Positions 25,801 to 37,636 are shown, counted from the first letter of the stretch. The stretch is 64,000 nucleotides of DNA from Xiphophorus maculatus (GCF_002775205.1 NC_036458.1:24516368-24580367), one strand, 5' to 3'. The notes: a model not told the origin generated them from the letters alone. Numbers and translations are program-made.

Positions 25801-28800
25801 AATAGCCACTGATAATCAAAGTGATTTTCCCCAACAAGCCATGGGTGTTAGAATTATTATGTTTTGTTATCTTTCTTACATTAGTAGGAGATCGGCTTGC
25901 AGGAGCTGATCCTCTGTGCCTTCTCAATTCTTGCAAGAATTTGGTTGAAAACTAAGTAACGTTGCCTGTGGTTCTTTTTATTTAGGTTGAGAAAATACCT
26001 ATCAACTTGGTGCCGTGACCAGGATCTCAACCTACCCATTCGCTGACAGACGAAGAACAACGTGCTGAAAACCGTGCACAGCCAGAGTCAACAGGACTTG
26101 GAAACAAAGTCCCGGGAAGTAACGTTTTCGCTGGGCCAGAGCCCTATGTCCGACTTTGTCTGCCAATGGCGGATTGACGAGATCCGACCGGACAAGACGA
26201 ACCGACAGAAACGTGAGTTGAAAAAGCGCTATTAATTAGGTACGAGTCCCAATTCAGGGTTAGAGTCCCTAAAATAAAATGTGGGTTAGAGTTCCAATTT
26301 GAGTTAAAGTCCCTAAAATAAAAAAAAGAAAAATGGGGTGCTGGTTTAGAGTCCCCCCCTTGGATGAGGTCCCCATAAGAAACCTCAAGCCATCAGGACA
26401 TTTTTGTATGAGTGTGAAGTGTGACTGGTGCCGAGTTCTCTGAAAGTACAACTTATTGTCCTCGGAAGGGGACAATAGGCGCATATGTAGTGCACTTTCT
26501 GTGACAAAGCACACAATAACAGATCACAGAGCTAAATCGCAGAGTACCGTACTAAAATTATGGGAAACAAGTAGGTATTTTTAATCTTTTTTCACCTTTA
26601 AGGAAAGAAAGTAACTATCTAAAAGGCAGATAGTGGGTGTTTTTACTCGTTTTTTCTCGCCTAAAGAAAGAAAGTAACTATCTAAGGGAAGATAGTGGGT
26701 AGTTTTTAGCATTTCTACACCTTCAAAGAAAGAAAGCCAGTGGAGAGACGTCTCACTGAAAATAAAAAAAGGGTATGGTGTAGATTAGGAGTGGTTGGAA
26801 TCTTGGAAGAGTGTGTTTAAAATAAAAATAAATAAATAAATAAAAAGAACAAACAGGAGGAACCAACAAATATGTTTGTCAGACCAGAGGACAATGAATC
26901 TCCAGTGAGCTGTTCTCACAGCAGCTCAGGAAGCAGGCAGGAGCTGCAGCGGTGATGCAACCCCCACCCCCAGCAGCTACTGCAGCAACAGCACCTTTAT
27001 ATCCTAAGTTGCCAGATTCAGCTGAACAAAACCCCCCAATCTTAAAATTAGATGAAATTGAAACATCCCATGATACAACCCTAATGGAGCAGCAGATCAG
27101 CCTCCACATGTGTATGTTTTTCATCCTTCGATAAAACAGAAGAGATAGGAGTTTCTCCTGAAATCCTTATCGGCTCTCTTTCCTGCCATAAAATGATCCC
27201 CTCCAAGAGGTGGGGAATAGTTCATGAGGTGGGGGTAAGGATTGTCCTGTGGTCTGGCAATAGAGATAACTCAGATTAATGGAGTACCTTAAACATAAAT
27301 TGTGAAATCTAAAATGGCAAAGGATCCCATGAACCTTTTTCCATAAGGAATAGAGATTGGCTTTTTAAACCTTAGGGTTTTGTTTGTAACCATAGTTTAT
27401 AGGAAGTTGTACAGAAGTCATTATCATCGCATAAGGCAGGTTTTGATGCAGTTTTAGTTTTCTAAATTCAGGGAACTGGACCTATTGAGAAACCTAAATG
27501 AACTTTCTTTGAAACAAAGAACTCTTAAAGAGTTAAGAGGCAGAGGGGCCACAAAGCTGATTTGTTGGATTCTGCAAAGACATTACAGGTCTTAATGTTT
27601 TATGTTTATGTGTTTGAGTAAGCAAATGATTTATGAGTAATGAAGTATGGGAAGTTTTAAATGTTTCACAACTGCAAGGAAAATAATAATTTGGTATTAT
27701 GATCCCTTGAGTGGACATCCGAGGGGTCGACAAGCAGTGTTAAGGTACCGACCTGGACATTATCCAGCCTCATACCTCAACTTAGGCTTTGATGAGAAGA
27801 GGGCTGCTTGTTGGTTCCACGGCTCCAGTATTGGGATAAACACATTTATTTTATACATTATATTCCTTCTTTATAGTATGTGTTTGTATTCTTTTCCTCA
27901 GCAACTAAAAAAAAAGAAGGTATATGTGTAATCCATTTTTCTTTTTCTTAGATTTCTGTGTCCATTTTTCAATTAGACTGGTCGAACGGTTTAGTTGTGA
28001 GTGGTCACAATTGTTATGGGTTGTGGGTTTAAAGAAACCTTTAGGGTGTTCAGGCTCCAGTGTGGTACCAACCTGCTCCACTACCGTCTCAGTGACCGAC
28101 CACAGCTCAGTGGCTTTCAGAAACTGCTGCTGCTCCACAGCTTGCTTCACCTTCTCCGCTGCACTGTTGACATCAGCCAGGCCGTTGTTGTCCAGCAGGG
28201 ACTGCACACAGCAGGTCAGAAATTCAACAGAGCAGCTTGGATCCACGGTTGTTAATGAAATGCATTCTGTGTGTTACTCACAGTGGTATAAAGGTATGGA
28301 CCCCATGTCATCACAGAGTCTGGTAACAAAAGACAATCTTACAGTGAGTGGCATGTTGTCGCTTAGACTCTATAAACATTTACAAAAGAAAGGATGAAGA
28401 TCTGATCTGATCATATATGGAGGGACTGCAGGGAAGTGTTGACAGGAAACATGAAAACATTGCATGCATGTATCTGTCACTAAGTGCTATTCACATACTA
28501 AAAAAAGATTTTAAGCTTTAAGTGAACAACTATATAAAACTGCTAATTAAGTTCTAAAAACAAAAGTGATTTTAAGTTCAAGTACATAAACATAAAGCCG
28601 TCTGCATTTTTAAAAATATCCACAGATAAAAGGTAAAAAATAAAAAACGTAGAGATGGATCAACGATTGGCTGGCCTTTACCATTGTTCTATTTTTGTTG
28701 ATGTCTGAACTGTTGACTCAAAATTTGACCAATTAATTTTTTCCCCCTGATGATTATAAAACAAAAGGTGAGATGATGTGCTGTTAGTTTTTTTGGTAGA

Positions 28801-31800
28801 GAGAGTAGCTTTGAATCAAACAGGGATAAAAAGAAAATACATATTTTACCTAAAGTTGTATATCACTTATTACTAAACAAAGCCAGTTGAAGGAAGTTTG
28901 GCAAATCCTGATCTCTGGCACTTTGGAGCCTAATTATTTATCCACGCTAATGTGGGTCCAAAATGAATACATGTTTTTTTTAAATTACTACACCACCTAG
29001 TGGTGTGACATGAAATGCTGTCACAATAGGAAACTTGCAAAATCATTAAGGTCCAAAATCTGACTGTGCAGCATTTGACTGGTGTGTTTTTGATTAGAAC
29101 TGGGGACAAAGGTTGACCTGGAGAGTTAACGACTGACTGATACTGACCCAAAGGGGAAATCCACGAGTCTCCAAGTGCCACACCTGCAAAGTTGCATTTC
29201 ACTGAGCCTTGGGCTACAGCCTGTAAACAGACAATTCACCCAGATTAAAAACCACACATTGTTATCAGGAAAAGCTAAAGTACTCTTATAATTTTATATA
29301 ACAACATGTTCAAGTCATATAAGTTAATTACAGGGTACACATCTGCTTAGAATCCTAAAAAAAAGCAAACTTGCAAATCTGATTTATTTCTGGCTTATGT
29401 GACCCATCATGTGATTCTTGCTTTACACAGCTTTTCCTCCATCATTACAGCTAATGCTCTGTGTTAGCAAAGCTGTGGATCTGATGCTATAGACCCAAAG
29501 AGCAGTAAGCTCACCTTGCTGAGTTCCAGTGAGATGGCAGCAGCCATCTTTCCCCCATATGACTCAGAGAAGATGTAGAAGGGCTTGCTCTGCGAAGTTC
29601 AGACATTTTAACTCACAGTGGAATCACTTCTTTCATATGGTAAATAATCCTCTCAAACTTAAAGAAGGAAATAGTGAAAATGTATTAATATAACCCCGCT
29701 TAGGACCATAAGAATGAGTCTAGTTAACAGTAAATACTCCCCCACAAGTTAGCCAAGCTTTTAGACAACATTACTCTTGTTTCAATATGAGCTGATTGGA
29801 GGTCAGCTCACCTGGAACTCCGGTATCTGTGTGAAGAAATGTTTGAGCAGCACCAGCATGTCTGAGGCCACAGTGGAAACGTTGGTGGCAAAGCCGTCAG
29901 GCCGTTCAGCGTAGCTAAATCCGGTGCCCACTGGGTTATCCACAAACAACACACTGGCTGCCTGCACCTACACAACACAGCATAGAGCACACTCAGTGTT
30001 TTTTGTTCATTATTTTAGTTTTTATTTTGTAGCTAGCTAGCATGGATTACAGAAAGGAACATTTGACCTATAAATTGCTCATCCATATTTTTGTAGGTCC
30101 TTTATGAAATTGCTTAAGTGTAACATGAAATACAACTTCAACTAAACTATTATCGAAAAACTAAAACTTCGACTTAAAGCATACATGCAAAATGCAACCT
30201 GTGTAAGAAACCCATCACTGTACAAAAAAGAAAACAACAACAAAAAAAACACATCATCTCCACTGTGAAACATGGACCTTAAACCAGGGGAGAAACTTTC
30301 TGGCTTTATGTTGGTAAAATCATAGCAGCATATAATCAGAATAAAATCTGCATGATATAATTTGTAGTTGTAACATGGCAAACTGTTGAAACGGTCAAGA
30401 GGTAAGAATAGTTCAGAAAATCTCTGAAAAGCACCGATATCTTACCCAGCTCGTCTTCCTGGGCTCCAGGTCTCTGTTCAGTGGGCCAATTTCTTCAAAG
30501 TTACCAAAGCCACTCCCTGATCCTCCTGGTCCACCCTTAAAACGCAGAGCAGAGCCAGGTTCATTTTATAACAGATTCTGGTTTTTTTCCCCCCCATTTC
30601 TGAACTTTTGTATTGTCCACAGAGTATCTGTTATAACTTGCGCTGTCGGCACATTTCAAGTTAAATGTTTGCCCTGAATATGGATTAACAAAAGTGAGAC
30701 ACACTGAAGAAAGCTGCAGAATATGAACCTGTGTATCTTTTATCTAAGAGAATTAGCACGTTAGCAACAGTTTCAGGGAAACTTTGACACTGCCGGTGGA
30801 TGGTTACTTCCTCCTCTGTGGCTACTAATAGAAGCATCTCTGGTGTTACTCATCAGGTGACGCCACATTCACTTCCACCAACAAACATTTTAAATTCAGT
30901 TCTTTCATAGATCACAAACTACTTTAAAACAAAGCCGTTCAACTGAATGGCACTGATGGATGCATTCTTTTACATATTCAATTAATTCAAATTATTATTA
31001 AATTATTGAAGTGTTTCTGTTGTCCATACGCTGGTGTTTCCAGTTTTTATTTCTGCTAATTGTTGCTTTTCTCTGCTTACATCTTTTGAAAACGTGACAT
31101 TTAAAATTAGAATATGACAGACCAATGAAAAGAAACTAACATTTTTCTTACAGTTGATATTATGTTTATAATACGTTTAATATTATGCTTAGGGTATCTA
31201 GCATTAATTGTACTTTAAATCTGGTCAACGAGCCTCATGTGAACGCAGATTCTAACTTATGAAATATGACTGGACATGAAGAAAAAAAACATCCTTCTTT
31301 TTACAAATTACAAATTTATTGATGGAACTTGACTTAATGCTTTGTTTTGATTATTGATTCTATGTTGCTTTGTGTTTCTGTGTTTGTAATGATGTAAAGC
31401 ACTTTGAAATGTCTTGCTGCTGAAATGTGCTATACAAATAAAATTTGATTGATTGATTGATTTAATCTGACGTCACTCAGACCAATATGCTGAAGTACAG
31501 GTGTGATTGGTTTAGGTTTTATTTTGTACCTGCAGCCACATGACCAGCGGCAGGTCCTGATACTGAGCAGACGGACTGTCAGCATAATAAAGCCACCAGA
31601 ACATGTGGGCCCCGGGTCTCACTTCCACGTAGTCCCAGACTTCTTTACCCGCCAGCGGAGAGGGAAGCCCTGCGAACAACACACGTACATCCTCCTGTAT
31701 CTACATGGACTCTACAATTAACTCAAATATGTGCTTATTCAGAAAGTTATTTACAACGATTCACTTTCGGTTTGCAGTCAGTGCAGTCAAAGAGCTTACA

Positions 31801-31927
31801 GGTGGTGATGATCAGAAAACAATCATGTTTTAAGGCAGGTTCTAGTAACTTAGAGGGGGAATCCAGAAAGCTTACCTTGGGAGATGAGAACAGAGAGAAA
31901 ACAGAGGAGAGCTCCAAACCGAGCCAT
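22818..31927 (-). CDS. scpep1: Retinoid-inducible serine carboxypeptidase, complete
   Basis: Scpep1 is a secreted/lysosomal S10-family serine carboxypeptidase. Exons in transcript order: 31927-31876, 31669-31530, 30535-30446, 29967-29812, 29589-29515, 29220-29148, 28319-28282, 28201-28073, 24921-24837, 24730-24617, 24513-24376, 23360-23197, 22880-22818 (1317 nt, 438 aa; human 452). Residues 1-18 (MARFGALLCFLSVLISQG) are a signal peptide, which decides the start. The oxyanion region GGPGGSGSGFGNFEEIGPL, the nucleophile motif FSESYGG, the Asp in NGQLDLIVDT and the His in ILKAGHM are all present, so the triad is intact. The last exon gives IPSDQGAMALQM. Exons 9 and 10 are parted by an intron of only 106 bases, whereas intron 8 is 3.15 kb and holds an LTR-element relic. 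An out-of-frame ATG upstream at 32013 could act as an overlapping upstream ORF if transcription starts that far out. Confidence 0.96.
23560..23636. repeat. Two adjacent perfect inverted repeats (hairpins) in scpep1 intron 12
   Basis: First stem: AGCGCTCAATGAAAG at 23560-23574 pairs with its exact complement at 23580-23594, with a 5-base loop. Second stem: CTATTCCAACCTT at 23609-23621 pairs with 23624-23636, with a 2-base loop. A partial third copy of the CTCAATGAAA half lies between them. No protein or known small-RNA family is recognised. Confidence 0.9.
25846..27940 (+). mobile_element. Relic of an LTR retroelement in scpep1 intron 8
   Basis: At 26008-26020 the sequence TGGTGCCGTGACC matches the 3' end complement of tRNA-His, a standard retroelement primer-binding site. 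It lies three bases after a TG...CA stretch that could be an LTR of roughly 160 bases (25846-26004; start uncertain). After it come tandem repeats (26255-26320), two repeated hairpins (26614-26634 and 26677-26696) and a short proline/alanine-rich open frame (26952-27134) that could be gag residue. I find no reverse transcriptase, protease or envelope that I could defend, and no certain 3' LTR, so it is a heavily deleted relic. It is in plus orientation, antisense to scpep1. The right boundary is a guess. Confidence 0.5.
26008..26020 (+). promoter_or_regulatory. Primer-binding site complementary to tRNA-His
   Basis: Thirteen bases match the complement of the conserved tRNA-His acceptor 3' end, including the CCA-derived TGG. 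Homology then fades (CAGGATCTC). Confidence 0.6.
31320..31462 (+). mobile_element. Fish non-LTR element tail in scpep1 intron 2
   Basis: It contains ATGATGTAAAGCACTTTGAA, then GCTGAAATGTGCTATACAAA and a (TTGA)n-type end. This tail is found on many fish LINE/SINE copies. It is the inverse of the copy near 19370-19440, so the two form a long inverted pair around scpep1. Confidence 0.55.
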
Positions 31928-32107
31928 TGTTTCAGCCAGCCTGCCGCTCCGCTCCGCTCTGATTCAGGACAGAAATCACATGACACCAGCCCAGTCAGCT
32001 GACACACACCCACGGGTTGGGAGAGGGAGGTCCTAGTATCTATAGGTCGCTAGCTAGTTCGTCTGAAATAAAGTCACTGAACAGAACAGCTTCAGGAAAC
32101 ATTTCGG

Positions 32108-32222
32108 TCAGGTGCGTGGCCAACTCCAGTTCTAGAGAACTACCATCCTGCAGCTGTTAAATGCGCCCCTTCCTCATCACACCTGGATCATATGGCTGAA
32201 ATCCCTGATTCAGGTGTGAATA
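32108..32222. mobile_element. Repeat fragment (hAT-like nonautonomous) in promoter region
   Basis: The phrase GGCCAACTCCAGTTCTAGAG, followed by CCTGCAGCTGTTAAATGCGCC and a CACACCTGGATCA-type end, resembles a very common fish repeat whose consensus I know only approximately. The element is short and its ends are not resolved. Confidence 0.4.
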
Positions 32223-32505
32223 AAATAAAGACAAACAAATGGCAAGAAAAAGTCCAAGCCATGGCCAAAGGAGGGCATAGAGCTCCTCACAGCTGTCTAG
32301 GCTCCGGTTTCCTCGCAAACTACCGTTTGTTTGTTTTTTACCCCTCTTCCGTGCTCCCGTATTATTATTTTATTATTTTCCTGTAAATTTCCCGCATACA
32401 AGTGCATACTATTCACCACTTCACATCATGACACATAAAAATGTGTTCAAAAAGTTAGTTACAGTGTTCTGTAAACAGCTGAAAGCAGAATGCAGTTCAC
32501 TGGAA

Positions 32506-32535
32506 GAGGTGGTAATAGGTGACTATTACCACCTC
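32506..32535. repeat. Perfect 13-bp inverted repeat upstream of coil
   Basis: GAGGTGGTAATAG at 32506-32518 and its exact complement at 32523-32535 enclose a GTGA loop. It would lie in the coil 5' UTR or core promoter. Confidence 0.9.
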
Positions 32536-32644
32536 CCGGCCTCTAAGGGGCAGTATGTGAGAGGTGGAGCCTTATTTTGAAAGGCTCAAGCGGAAGCTTT
32601 GGTTGAGTTAGCCAGGGAGCGCATGAATAGAATGTTTTGGCGTC

Positions 32645-35311
32645 ATGGCTGCGCACGGCAACAAGTTTATTCGCCTCCGCTTGTTTTTTGACTACCCGCC
32701 CCCGGCCGTCGTGGGGTGCCGCATGTGCTGGCTGCTCGTGGACCTGAACACGTGCCGCGTGGTGGCCGACCTGGAGAGCGTCATCCGGGAGAAGTTTGAG
32801 TTCAGCCGCAGCAGCATCCTGAGCCTGTTCATAGAGGACTGCTACCTGCCGCACACGGAGAGCATCTACGTGGTGCGGGACAACGACAACGTCAGGTGCG
32901 CGTTCAGTTCAGGTGTCACTGGGCGAGACAGAGCTCAGTCTGGTCAGCATCGTGTTGGTACGATTAGAAACAAATCACCATGACAACCTGCTCTCCAAAG
33001 ATGGAGCTGATTTGAAAAAGGCATTCTTCTCATCTGGAATTTGGATCTTTGATTCTCTGAGCTGAACTGAGCTAAACACCGTTTCTCACAGCAAGGGAAT
33101 TTCTGTTCCTTTCTAAATTATTCATAACTTGAACTTTTTCGTATTTTGTGAAGTTAGAACCAGATGGGCTGATATTGTCCCGGACCATTCATTATAGTTT
33201 CTTAGAGATTTTTTGCAGTCTCCAACTGTTTTCTACCAGAATTGCTCTGTACTTATTTTTCATCGATCCTCACGCTCCGGTTTATCAGTAATTCATATGT
33301 CAATAATCAGTAATTATTGATATCAACTGATATGACACTCTTACATTGTGATATGTTTTCTAGCCATATTGTCCAGCCCTAGTGTCAGGTCACCAAAGTT
33401 CATTTTACCTTCGTGATTTCATGGCTACTTGGAAAAAGTTTCAGGAGTAATGTGTACAACTTATTTATTTTGCCATGAAAGAAAGGTTTTTATATTTACG
33501 CATTACGATGCGTTCAGTTTTCAGTAAAATCCAACTAAAATCAATTAAAGCTTATAATGTGACAAAATGTGCAAAAGTTTTAAAAGATATTAATAATTTT
33601 CCTAGACTCTGTGAGGACACAGGACCCTGTGACCATTTAAAAACATTTGTGTGTTTCTGTGATCAGGGTGAAGGTGGAATGTCTGGCTCAGGTGAATGGA
33701 CACAGCAGCTGTCCAGAGACTGCTGCTGTGTCCTGCAAGAAGAGACAGAGAGACACCGCAGAGGGACCGAGCACAGAGCACAAGAAGAAGAAGAAGAAGA
33801 GAAACGAGCTGGAGGACGGCACAGCAGATGGGTCAGATTTAGCTAAAGGTGGTAATGGGAATAAGATGTTAGAAATAAAGATGGCTGCAAAAAAGAAGAA
33901 GAAGAAGAGGACAGTGAAGTCAGTGGACAGAAGCCATCCTGCTGTCTCTGAAGCTGCTGTGGCCTCACACATGCCCTCCAGCCCTGACAAGACCCCAGCA
34001 GGGAAGGTGAAAACACAGACTGTCCCCTCATCGGGCCCCAGCAGGAATGGAGGTAAAGCTTGTCATCAAAAAGTAGCCAAGAAAAGCAGCGCCTCTCCTG
34101 CTGCTTCAAAGGGAAACCAGAAACCCAGCCCCGAAAAATCTCGGCCTCCTTCCTCATCTGCGTCTTCACAAACGGGCTCCTCCTCGGATGAAGCCGATAC
34201 TTTAAAAGTCCCAGTCGGATCCAAAGCTTTACACCCCGACACCAGCACGGCTGCAGCTCAGAACCAGAACCAGGCATCCAGCACAGAGCAGCCTCCGCTC
34301 AACCGAGACAGTGAAGAAGAGATCCAGCTGGTTATCCGCCGGCCGCAGCAGCCTCTCCTGAACATCCCTGGCCCGGGGGCCTGGAGGGGCCTCGGTAGGG
34401 GCCGGGACAGGAAGTGGGCCAAAGGGGATCTTGGAGAGTGCCCCGGGGTCAGAGGTCAAAGTGACGTGGAGCGATTCGGGAATGGCACAAAGGAGCCCTC
34501 ATACCAGACTGACTCTCTGAGCAACAAGTCTATTGTTCTGCAGGTGAGTCTCCAGATGTGCCTGCAGATGTTTGCTGCGTTTGTGTGGATCAGGACAGCA
34601 GTGCTGTCACTGGAATTCAGGCTTTTATCATCATAACTTACGTTTTTCACAGATCTATGGCTGCTAACTTTAATATACTTTATTGGACCAACACAAGCAG
34701 TGCAGAATTTGAAGTGTGTCTGTCATCAGCGTTTTATTTTGAAGTAAAAGTTTAGATAAAATCATTTTTAACAAATCCTCTGATGTAGACTTTAGTAAAA
34801 GAAGAGAGAAAGTGATGAAGAACCAACGTTCTAGTCTGTTTAGTCTGTAAAGCTGAAGGTAGTTGGACAGGTTTAGGAAACAGTTACTACTCTATCAGCT
34901 TTATGTTAGTCTCAACAGTTTAGACACAGATGCATGTGTTCATGTTGCCATTAAGTTATCTGGTGTTAATAATATATGGCTGGACAATAACTTCAAGTCT
35001 CTCTGAGTAGAAAGAAGCAGAACCCGTCCCGAAGGACTACAGCTCCATGCCACTGCTGGCTGCCCCGCCCCAGGTGGGCCAGAGCATCGCCTTCAAGGTC
35101 AGTTTGGTTGAACAAATGATAATTAATCAGGACTGATCATCACATGGAGATAAATGTTCTTTGCTCTGCAAACAAAAAAATGGAAAAGGCAACAGTGTTT
35201 GATTAGTTTGACTTTTTCATGGTGGTTTTCTTTTTAAATACAACTGTTATGGGTAAAACCATTTAGTTGTTTTATTGTTTCACATCAAGCATCACGCAAA
35301 CAACCAGAGAA

Positions 35312-35353
<42 letters not shown>

Positions 35354-37300
35354 ATTTTTTTTACACTGTGAAATCTAGCTCAGGATTTTATCAGAGACCC
35401 TTCAGTAAAGGTCTGTGAACGCGCCTACCCTCACAGGAGAAAGCTACAATGTTCAATAAAGGGGAAAATCATTCTTGCATATTTCTCTTCACCTTCTCCA
35501 TCCTTTCATTCATGTACAGTTGCTGGAGCTAACAGAGAACTACACACCAGAAGTATCTGAATATAAGGTGAGGAGAGTCAGCATTGATGAAGTCATTGTT
35601 CTCATAACCTAACAGTGTAGCTGAATAAAACGTCCAAGCTTGTTCTAGTGAATTCCTTATTCCTCAAACCTTCTACATGTCTGTCTACATGTACATCAGG
35701 AGGGAAAGATTATCAACTTTGACCCGACAACCAACCAGATTGAGCTGGAACTTCTTAATGCCTCGCAAGGTAGGAACTGTTTTTGTTGTTGTTGTTGTTG
35801 TTTTTGTTGTTTTGTTTTTTATCGGTGTATAAAACTAATTTAACATAAACAATAATAAAACTCCTTCACTTTAGTTTAGAACATATTTTATTGTATTAGT
35901 CAGGAGGGAACATATCAAGTGTTTATTATTTGATTTATCTCAGAATTATGAGGTGATGGCAGTGAAATAGCATGTTGCAGAAACATGTTGCAGCACAACA
36001 TGTTGTTAGGGATGCACGATATATCAGCACTAACATCAGAATTGGCCCATATTAGACATTTTTTAACATATTGGTTTGATTAAATAAAACGTGGCTGATA
36101 TTAACAGATATGTATATCCATTTGTTGCTGCTTATTTTTTTGGGCAGCGGGTGAGGCGGTGTTTGTTCGGTCCTGTGACAGTGATGGAGTTCAGGATTGT
36201 GGAGAGTTTAACTGACGCAGTATAATATCGGTTATCGGCCATAACAGCAATATCAATATTTTCATATCACTGCATCCCGAAATGTGTTGATCCTTCATCC
36301 TCATTATCTGACCAGTTATGTGGAGCCTCACAAGTTTTGTTCACTGCAACCAAACATTTCACTTTTGAAACTTTTGGCCTATGATTTAAATCAAGTGGGG
36401 TTCATTCTGAATGCTTTATTAATTGCACAAACCTTATGGTGAGGAATACTCCGGCTTTACAATGTGAGTTTAGTTCTGTTCCCACTCAGAATCGAGTCTC
36501 GCTCTGTTGGCTGAATTTAACAGTCAGTCACAAAATAAAAGGTTTCTTTCTTCAAAGCAAATGGGCCTGAAATGCCACATTATGTAATAACATGGCAATA
36601 TGTAATAATGTAACAAAATCAGGCTTCAAAATGTAATTAAACATAGTTAAAAACAGCATTATGTAATGCACTTTGTGATACTTTCTGTAATATTATTATA
36701 TTTTGTGCTGATTTTTACAAAATGCAGAGGTAGCTATTTTTTAAAATGATAATGTAATATGTGGTGCATCATGTAATAAATGCGTAGGATCTACAATACG
36801 ACTTTTATAAGTATATTGTTTAGGATGAAGACAATCAGTGGTTTGCAATCATTTATTACAGAATGCACAACATTATTACATTATTTCTGAAAAAAAAAGG
36901 CTAAAGCCAAAAGAAAAAGCTGCAATTTATAGAACATGACTCCATCATTATAAAAAAAACTTACTGTAATCTAACTTCATATTATCTCAGCCCCGTTCAT
37001 GTCCTGTGTTCGGTTCCTCTCATTTCTGGTGTGCTTCCCTCCAGCTCCTGCTGAACCAGGCAAGTTTGACCTGGTCTATCAGAATCCAGACGGCTCAGAA
37101 AGAGTGGAGTACGCCATACAGAGGGGATCCTCAGTAAGCTGCTTGTTTTGTAGACTTCATTATGTTTCAGTGACTGTCAGCAAAGTTTGTTAGATAAACC
37201 TTTGAGCGTGTGTCTTGAATAAAATCTTTATTCTACTGCGTCTCTCCTGCAGGTTATGGAACGTTGGGACTCTCTGCTGGAGCCAAGACTCATCATTTAA
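32645..37300 (+). CDS. coil: Coilin, complete, seven exons
   Basis: Coilin is the scaffold protein of nuclear Cajal bodies, where snRNPs and telomerase RNA are processed. Exons: 32645-32895, 33667-34543, 35011-35097, 35520-35567, 35700-35769, 37045-37133, 37253-37300 (1470 nt, 489 aa; human 576). Exon 1 encodes the N-terminal self-association domain, beginning MAAHGNKFIRLRLFFDYPPP and including RSSILSLFIEDCYLP. Exon 2 encodes the disordered middle, with two poly-Lys tracts encoded by AAG repeats that probably act as nuclear localisation signals, Ser/Pro/Gln-rich sequence, and a reduced RG box (AWRGLGRGRDRKW). Exons 3-7 encode the C-terminal Tudor-like domain (KDYSSMPLLAAPPQVGQ, FDPTTNQIELELL, PGKFDLVYQN, LLEPRLII). 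The middle region is shorter than in mammals. The start has no upstream competitor in frame and matches the family N terminus. Confidence 0.96.
35314..35355. repeat. (AT)n microsatellite in coil intron 3
   Basis: Pure AT run of about 28 bases, followed by imperfect AT and T-rich sequence. Confidence 0.9.
36009..36278. mobile_element. MITE-like element with terminal inverted repeats in coil intron 5
   Basis: The left end GGGATGCACGATAT (36009) is nearly complementary to the right end ATATCACTGCATCCC (ends 36278), giving imperfect 14-15 bp terminal inverted repeats around 270 bases with no coding capacity. The interior (ATATCGGTTATCGGCC) resembles a fish repeat family rich in TATCGG. A partial relative begins near 47834 in rab11fip4. 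No clear target-site duplication is seen. Confidence 0.6.
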
Positions 37301-37336
37301 ACATGAAAACTTACATTCACTTTGTTTATTAGACTA

Positions 37337-37342
37337 AATAAA
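37337..37342 (+). terminator. coil: coil poly(A) signal
   Basis: AATAAA occurs 37 bases after the coil stop codon, implying a very short 3' UTR. A T-rich stretch follows within 60 bases. Confidence 0.65.
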
Positions 37343-37636
37343 TTTGCTTTTATTAAAGTTAATTTATTGGGATTTGTTCTTTTCTGGATGGATGTTATTT
37401 TTGTATATTGGTGCTACAACTCATCGTTTTCTATAAAATTTTTATGAACGAAATCTTGCATCCTGAGTTCTGATTATATTGTTAGTTTTTCATTTCTGGT
37501 AAATATCTATATATGATCTGTGTTGACAGTAAAGGAACACGGGAAGGTTGATTTGGTGCAGTATGCATGGTATCGACCTGGACACGTTAAGTATTCTTCA
37601 AGGACATCCTTGATGTTTGACATTTTAAAACTTGTT

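Larger units (their letters stand above)
31928..32644. promoter_or_regulatory. Head-to-head scpep1-coil promoter region
   Basis: 717 bases separate the two start codons. TCACATGA at 31976-31983 matches the M-box/CLEAR-like site of the MiT/TFE factors, about 50 bases upstream of scpep1, and TCAGCTGA follows at 31995. A fish repeat fragment fills roughly 32108-32222, and a perfect 13-bp hairpin lies at 32506-32535, about 110 bases before coil. The coil side becomes CpG-rich from 32590. No TATA box is assigned. Confidence 0.55.

Noticed and set aside
26008-26030. tRNA-His gene
   Set aside because: Only the complement of the acceptor end is present; there is no cloverleaf, so a primer-binding site is the better reading.
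27647-27931. 94-codon frame with a hydrophobic stretch and basic tail in the LTR relic
   Set aside because: Tempting as an envelope end, but no conserved motif supports it and the surroundings are decayed.
33688-34277. Antisense open frames (100 and 144 codons) across coil exon 2
   Set aside because: They are shadows of the G/C-rich, repeat-containing coilin coding exon; the poly-Phe and poly-Ser tracts are the reverse of the Lys codon runs.
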